A stretch of DNA of 64,000 nucleotides from Rhexocercosporidium sp. MPI-PUGE-AT-0058 (taxonomy: Eukaryota > Ascomycota > Leotiomycetes > Helotiales). Shown one piece after another: positions 56,970 to 64,000 of this stretch (position 1 is its first letter; the number at the start of each line of letters is the position of its first letter). The notes under the pieces are model-generated. The model saw nothing but the letters and a program-made list of their open reading frames with translations. It did no database searches and was not told the DNA's origin. The DNA lies in contig JAGTJL010000009.1 of the NCBI GenBank assembly GCA_020746875.1, forward strand, positions 744,001 through 808,000. The letters are read 5' to 3'. The position numbers were made by a program, and so were the translations under genes.

Positions 56970-59828
56970 TCAAGACGAACCCTCCGGCCCCTTAAACCCC
57001 AAACTCAACCTCCTACTCCTTCCCTGCTGCTGACTACTCGACGCATTCGGCGGCGGAGCGATCTGTTGACCTGGTCTCGGTGGCTGTGGTGCCTCTGTAG
57101 GACTCGATGTAGGGAACATGGCGTATCCCGTACTACCAGGCTGACTCTGTCCCGGCAAACCTCCATACCCTCCCTGACTCTGTCCATACCCGGCGCCCGC
57201 ATACCCAGTCTCCAACTCCGCCTCCTCATCAACCACATCTCTAACCCCAAAACCCGCCGTATTCCGTGGACTAGCCGCCGTGATATTAAAGCTAGGCGTA
57301 TTATACAAGCCGGGTGACGGTGGGAGATGCTCGCCAGGTTTCCGTCTTCCCCTCGTGCTGGCGCGTTTCATGAGCGTCGTTTTCAGATTATCGATATCGT
57401 TGCTCCTCTTTTGCTCCAGGGCATCAGTCTGCGCATCCTCCTCGTCATCGCGAGCAGCCACCCAGCCCGCACTAGAGTCTTCAGTCGGCTTGCGATGGTT
57501 GAGGGAATCGGCTGCTCCTTGCTCCGTCTTGGTGCCGAGATGGTCGACGCTGCTTGAGGAGGCGGTGTCGTCTTTCTTGGGGGTGGGGATGAGGCGTTTT
57601 CCTTCTTTTGCGGCCGATGCTTTCTCGCGTGCTTGGGCTGCCCACTCGTCTGAGATAGCGACGCTGTATCCTGGGTTCGTAGGTCCACCGAGGGCTTCTC
57701 CGCCTCCTCCTGGAGCGTAGATGGGGATCTTGCGGAGAGCGAGGACGAGTGCGCACATGAATTTCGAGCGGCGGGCTGCGCGGACGGTCTCATTCGCCCA
57801 GTTGGATTTATGTCTGATCTCGACCTTGAGCTGTAGCTTATCCATGTTTCCGATACCAGTGGCTTCGAGGATGATATCTGGTTGGAAGTCACGGGAGTTG
57901 TCTGGGGCGCGGACGAAGGCTTCCATCTCGGCGCGGAGAAGCTCGATATCTTCGAGGGTGGTGTCGAAGGAGATGAACATCTCGAGTTGCTCCTTCATTG
58001 CTTTGGAGCGGGTTACGTTTTCGATCCAGAGGTTGTTGAGGACGATGTTGGGCACTTGGACCATCTTCATGGTGTCGATTCGTTTGAAGACCGTGTAGAG
58101 GAGGGAGATTTGCTCGACCACTAGGTAGACTTTCTCGATGTCTACTCGGTCGCCGACATCGTAGGGGTGTTTGACGAAAAGGAAGATGCAGGATCCGAGG
58201 AATTCTTGGGTGGTGGCTGCGAAGACGAAGGAAAGTGAGAGAAGAGTTGTACCGGCTGTTGCGAGCGTTGTGACGAAGCTTGTGTTTTGGAATGCAACTG
58301 TTGATGGTTAGAAATGTCTTGTCAAAAACATGGGTAACTTACCGAAAATGAAGAGGATAATAACGCAGAGAATAGTGACGAGGACCGAGTCCAATACCCC
58401 GATAGCCTGTCCAACATCTCTCATGCTTGCATTGATGGCCTTCCTATCTCTTCCGATTTCGACGACTTTCATAATCATCTCTTCCAAACTGATATCTCCA
58501 TTTCCATCATTATCCAAAGCACCAAAGATCTCATCAGCCTCTTCTTTCCGTCCAGGACCAAGAACCTCTTCGACATCCTCAGCAAACAGGGACTCTTTTC
58601 CTTCAACCACGAAAGACATCCACAATCTCCTCGCCAGCGCCTCAGAAGATCGGGTCTTCTCTAAAGCCTCAATGATAATCGTGTGAGAGGATGTAGGGTT
58701 GAAGACTTGCTTTCCAGTAATCTCGGAAGCGATGTTCCCGAAAACTGAAGTCACTTTATCTCCAACTCTACCAATATTCCCAATAATCCTCATGGGTGTA
58801 GCAGATCCAGATCTTGAATGACTGGGCTTCTGACCAGTCGCCTTTGCCAATATAGCTTCAATGCTATCGTTGATGATATAATCCTCCTCAATGAACTCGG
58901 GACAATAGACTGGGAAGAGAGTCCTGCTAGCATCGTACAATAGACCGAGTAGGTGGATGTTTCTCTTGGAGTCCTTGATCCTGCCATCAAAAGATCGCTT
59001 GTGGTAGTTGATACTGATCAATTGGACCAGCATCTTCTCGACCAAGAAAATGATACTCGCAATGAGTGCTGGAGCAAGGATCTTCTTCATGACATCAATC
59101 CAACCCTTTTGTGGTCCAGGATTTAATGTGGATGATGTTAATGCCGTAAACGTGACCAAGGAGGTAACGGACCATCCTACCAAGGACAGAGGAATCTCGA
59201 CTGCGGCTAGAATAGTGGCGTATTTCCTAGTTCCAGAAGAGACGACACCGCACAGGAACATGAAGATATTCGGTACAGCTTTGGAGATGAGTTTCGAGAC
59301 CCAGATACTGAGCCAGATAATCTCAATCCAGAGCCAGAACAGCCAGACCTTGACTCCTGTACCAACAAATCGAGCATCCCGGTTCGTGACAGCATAGATG
59401 ACGATAGGAATAGCAATCAACATTGCTATAGGCGCCACATACATGAGATACCTCGTCACTACCGAGAAAGTGACAATCTTGTTGTATATCCTCCCGAGAC
59501 CAGTAAGTGATATCTCCTCCCCGTCTGTACCTCTGCGTACAGGTTTGCTGTCAATCTTCTTCACCTTCCGCCGTCCACCTCTGGAGAACAGGCCTTTCTT
59601 CTCCTCGTCGTCTTTGAATGTAGGTTGGTTGTTTAGATCGCTATCGTTCATGACGCCTTCGCCTTGCTTCCTGGCTCCGGTCGAGGAAGCTCGTGTTTGC
59701 ACATTGGTGAGGGGTATGCCGCCCTCGGTATCGTAGGAGTTGCCCATGTTTGGATTGTTGGCTGTCGGGATGGGTTGGAATCCTCGACGAGAGAAATCGG
59801 TGGGGGATCGAGGATTTCGTAATGACAT
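56970..59828 (-). CDS. EF-hand mechanosensitive ion channel (MscS family, Msy1/Msy2-like)
   Basis: Two minus-strand exons, 59828-58343 and 58297-56970, give 937 aa, with a 45-nt GTAAGT intron. The N-terminal ~110 residues are cytosolic and charged. Several membrane spans lie at about 120-270, including YLMYVAPIAMLIAIPIVIYAV and VWLFWLWIEIIWLSIW. An EF-hand loop, DNDGNGDISLEE, starts at Asp439. The MscS pore segment follows: a span after position 480, then FVTTLATAGTTLLSLSFVFA and FLFVKHPYDVGDRV. The beta domain has VPNIVLNNLWIENVTRSK. The C-terminal ~230 residues are low-complexity, Gly/Pro/Gln-rich. Family knowledge: S. pombe Msy1 and Msy2 are ER channels that regulate cytosolic calcium and survival after hypo-osmotic shock. 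Calcium gating by the EF-hand is inferred. Confidence 0.92.
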
Positions 59829-61351
59829 AGATGTGGGTTTTTGTGTTGTGGCGTCTCTAGGAGACTTGCAGATGGATTGCCCAAAATTGGAGGTCCTGTA
59901 GATTCAAGATTGGAGGAGTTTTTAGAGTGTAGGAATTGAGTCTCTGCTGGATCGAGGATCTTAATTGGATGTAGCGCGGGGTTGACGAAGATGGTGACGA
60001 ATTGATGGGGTTTGAGGTTTGCAATTCGCGAATTGACTCGTTTTGATTTCGTAAATGGGGAGAAAGATCCGCGTCAAGCGTCTGTTCGATGGGTCGTGCT
60101 GTTCTGTGCTATTGTTGCTCGTCCCGTCAAGGGGGCGTGGGTATGATGTCGTTGCTCGTGTTTCCCCTCGGTCCAGTGCAAGCAAGCAAACCAATGCAGC
60201 TCTTCAGACCAAGCAAAGTAAAGGAAATTAAGAGAGCTGATTTCTCTCTATTCCCTGAATCCGCAGAGAAGTGCAGATGATAGAAATACAACTATAGAAC
60301 GAGGGTAGAGTAGGTAATAAAAGAGAAGGAGATGCTGTGGTCGTTGGATGTCGAATTCGAATTCCTTCCCGTCCCTGTCCTCGCATCCCCCTTGATTTCT
60401 TTTGCAGGGCGCCCCACCCACCCCTGAACAGAGCGACTATCAGCGCTGGGATTAGCTGATGGCGTCTGCAAGGTCCGCCAATTGAGCTGAAGCCGAAACC
60501 CAGACTGGCCTGTCGGAAGCTGCGAACGTGGAATGATGGGGAGGGCGAGGAGAGGGTTTGATCGCACCAGTTTCAGATGCTGTTGGGCCGTGAGACAGAT
60601 GGGAGGACAAGCAATGATTGTCGAAGGGGCAAAGGATGGAGGCGAGCTGATATCTGGTATGCTATTAATTAACTGTATTAAATCAAAGCGGGAGAAGGAA
60701 ACATGTTGAAACAATCTTGGAAGAGGTAACATGCCACGAATTGAGGACTGATTGAACTAAGCTGTATTGAACTACTTGGTATATGGAAGTATCCTGTCCT
60801 TGGAAGTAACCTAGTCGTTCCCACATGCTGCATCGCAAAATACTCGGTACAGGTACAGAAAAGCGCCATCTACATCATCCCCGTTTTGCTGGCATGCAAG
60901 CCCGGCCAAAACCCAGCTTCTATCATCCCTAATTGGGTGCATGCCGAACCTGGAATTGGACATCCCATCCAACAAAGACGCAGCATCCCACTTTTCTGCC
61001 ATAGCTTCCCCAACATCTCATGTCAAAAATAACAATGTATGCCATGCAGGGCAAAAAGCTTGATAAAGGTTGGAAAAATTCTGTCAGTAGTTTGCCGACT
61101 CGAACCGAGAACAGTTTGCCATAAGTTGTTTCTATTTTCATCCCCATCGACTATTCTAGCGAGAGTCCGCCATCCATTCCACTCCGCCTCCGCTCCGCCC
61201 TGAGCTACTCGTAACTACTGATGAACGGCCGCTAGCTCGCGCTCCGCTGAATTTGAATTCCACCCCGCCTCAGCTCATCGTCATCACTCAGCTTGACTAA
61301 CGAAACAGAGCCGCACAAGCATCAACGCACGCGATACACATCCTACTCACC
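59829..61351. promoter_or_regulatory. 1.5 kb divergent intergenic region, MscS channel / YggS-like
   Basis: Separates two divergently transcribed genes and should contain both promoters and leaders. Six-frame reading gives only short ORFs, e.g. 60292-60732 on the minus strand, without features. No RNA gene recognised. Confidence 0.45.
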
Positions 61352-63630
<2,279 letters not shown>

Positions 63631-64000
63631 GGGTGGTGGGTGAAGTTGCACCGAGGGGAATGTGGTGCTGGGTGGAAGGGGGATTGATGGCGAGAGAATT
63701 ACTTTTTAGCGCTGTTCTTATGCTTCAACATGCTCGAACACTTGCATACGAGCGCTTGCTGCATCATATCGTGGAGGAAATACCGTAGCTGATACCATCA
63801 TGCCCCTACTTAGCTCCGCAATGTGGTATGGAATAAATTTAAGATCGTGTTGATAGCCAATCGTACTGTCTCAATCCAAACATTCCTCCATCTGCTCTCT
63901 GCCTATAGAGTGCTATGCATCAAACTTATTTAGATCAAATTTTGTTGTACTGCGGAGTAAATTTGGCTGGAAAGTAGCCTGGCTGTCTAATTATTCCAAC
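63631..64000. other. 3' flank of the YggS-like gene
   Basis: Holds the 3' UTR of the YggS-like gene. No further coding sequence is visible before the window ends. Confidence 0.5.

Overview
The window looks like nuclear DNA of a filamentous ascomycete (Pezizomycotina). The genes have mostly 45-80 nt GT-AG introns, and the families are typical of that group: a Zn2Cys6 regulator, a fungal hybrid histidine kinase, a RID-type DNA methyltransferase, 2EXR-domain fragments, a filamentous-fungal Pex22-like protein and a secreted pectate lyase. The pectate lyase suggests a plant-associated or saprotrophic lifestyle. A Leotiomycete is my guess but is not proven. Base composition by eye is moderate, with no strongly AT-rich blocks.

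Layout. 1-15 kb: Atg27 (+), a Zn2Cys6 transcription factor (-), and a six-exon hybrid histidine kinase (+) that diverges from it. 15.6-23.5 kb: a small thioredoxin-fold protein (+), a pectate lyase (+), a broken 2EXR gene (+), and an LRR/F-box-like gene (-) whose frame is interrupted near its 5' end. 23.5-36 kb: gene-poor, with one recognisable gene, a C2H2 zinc-finger regulator (-). 36-52 kb: compact housekeeping block with eIF2B gamma (-), a Pex22-like protein (+), SRP subunit Sec65 (+), RID-like DNA methyltransferase (+), a SET/MYND protein (-), a mitochondrial-carrier-like protein (-) and a second 2EXR remnant (-). 53-64 kb: an NYN-like plus CCCH protein (+), an EF-hand MscS channel (-), and a YggS/PROSC PLP-homeostasis protein (+) with a 1.3 kb intron.

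How the genes relate. They do not form a biosynthetic cluster or operon; each is monocistronic with its own promoter. Themes are membrane traffic and organelles (Atg27, Sec65, Pex22-like, carrier, MscS), signalling and transcription (histidine kinase, Zn2Cys6 and C2H2 factors, SET/MYND) and genome defence (RID). The parts most worth a second look are the RID-like methyltransferase, which carries a C2H2 finger and SUMO-interaction-like motifs; a Regnase-like NYN+CCCH architecture; a pseudo-receiver in the histidine kinase; the giant YggS intron; and the frame break in the LRR gene. All exon joins below were worked out by hand from splice-site consensus and frame continuity, without transcript data.
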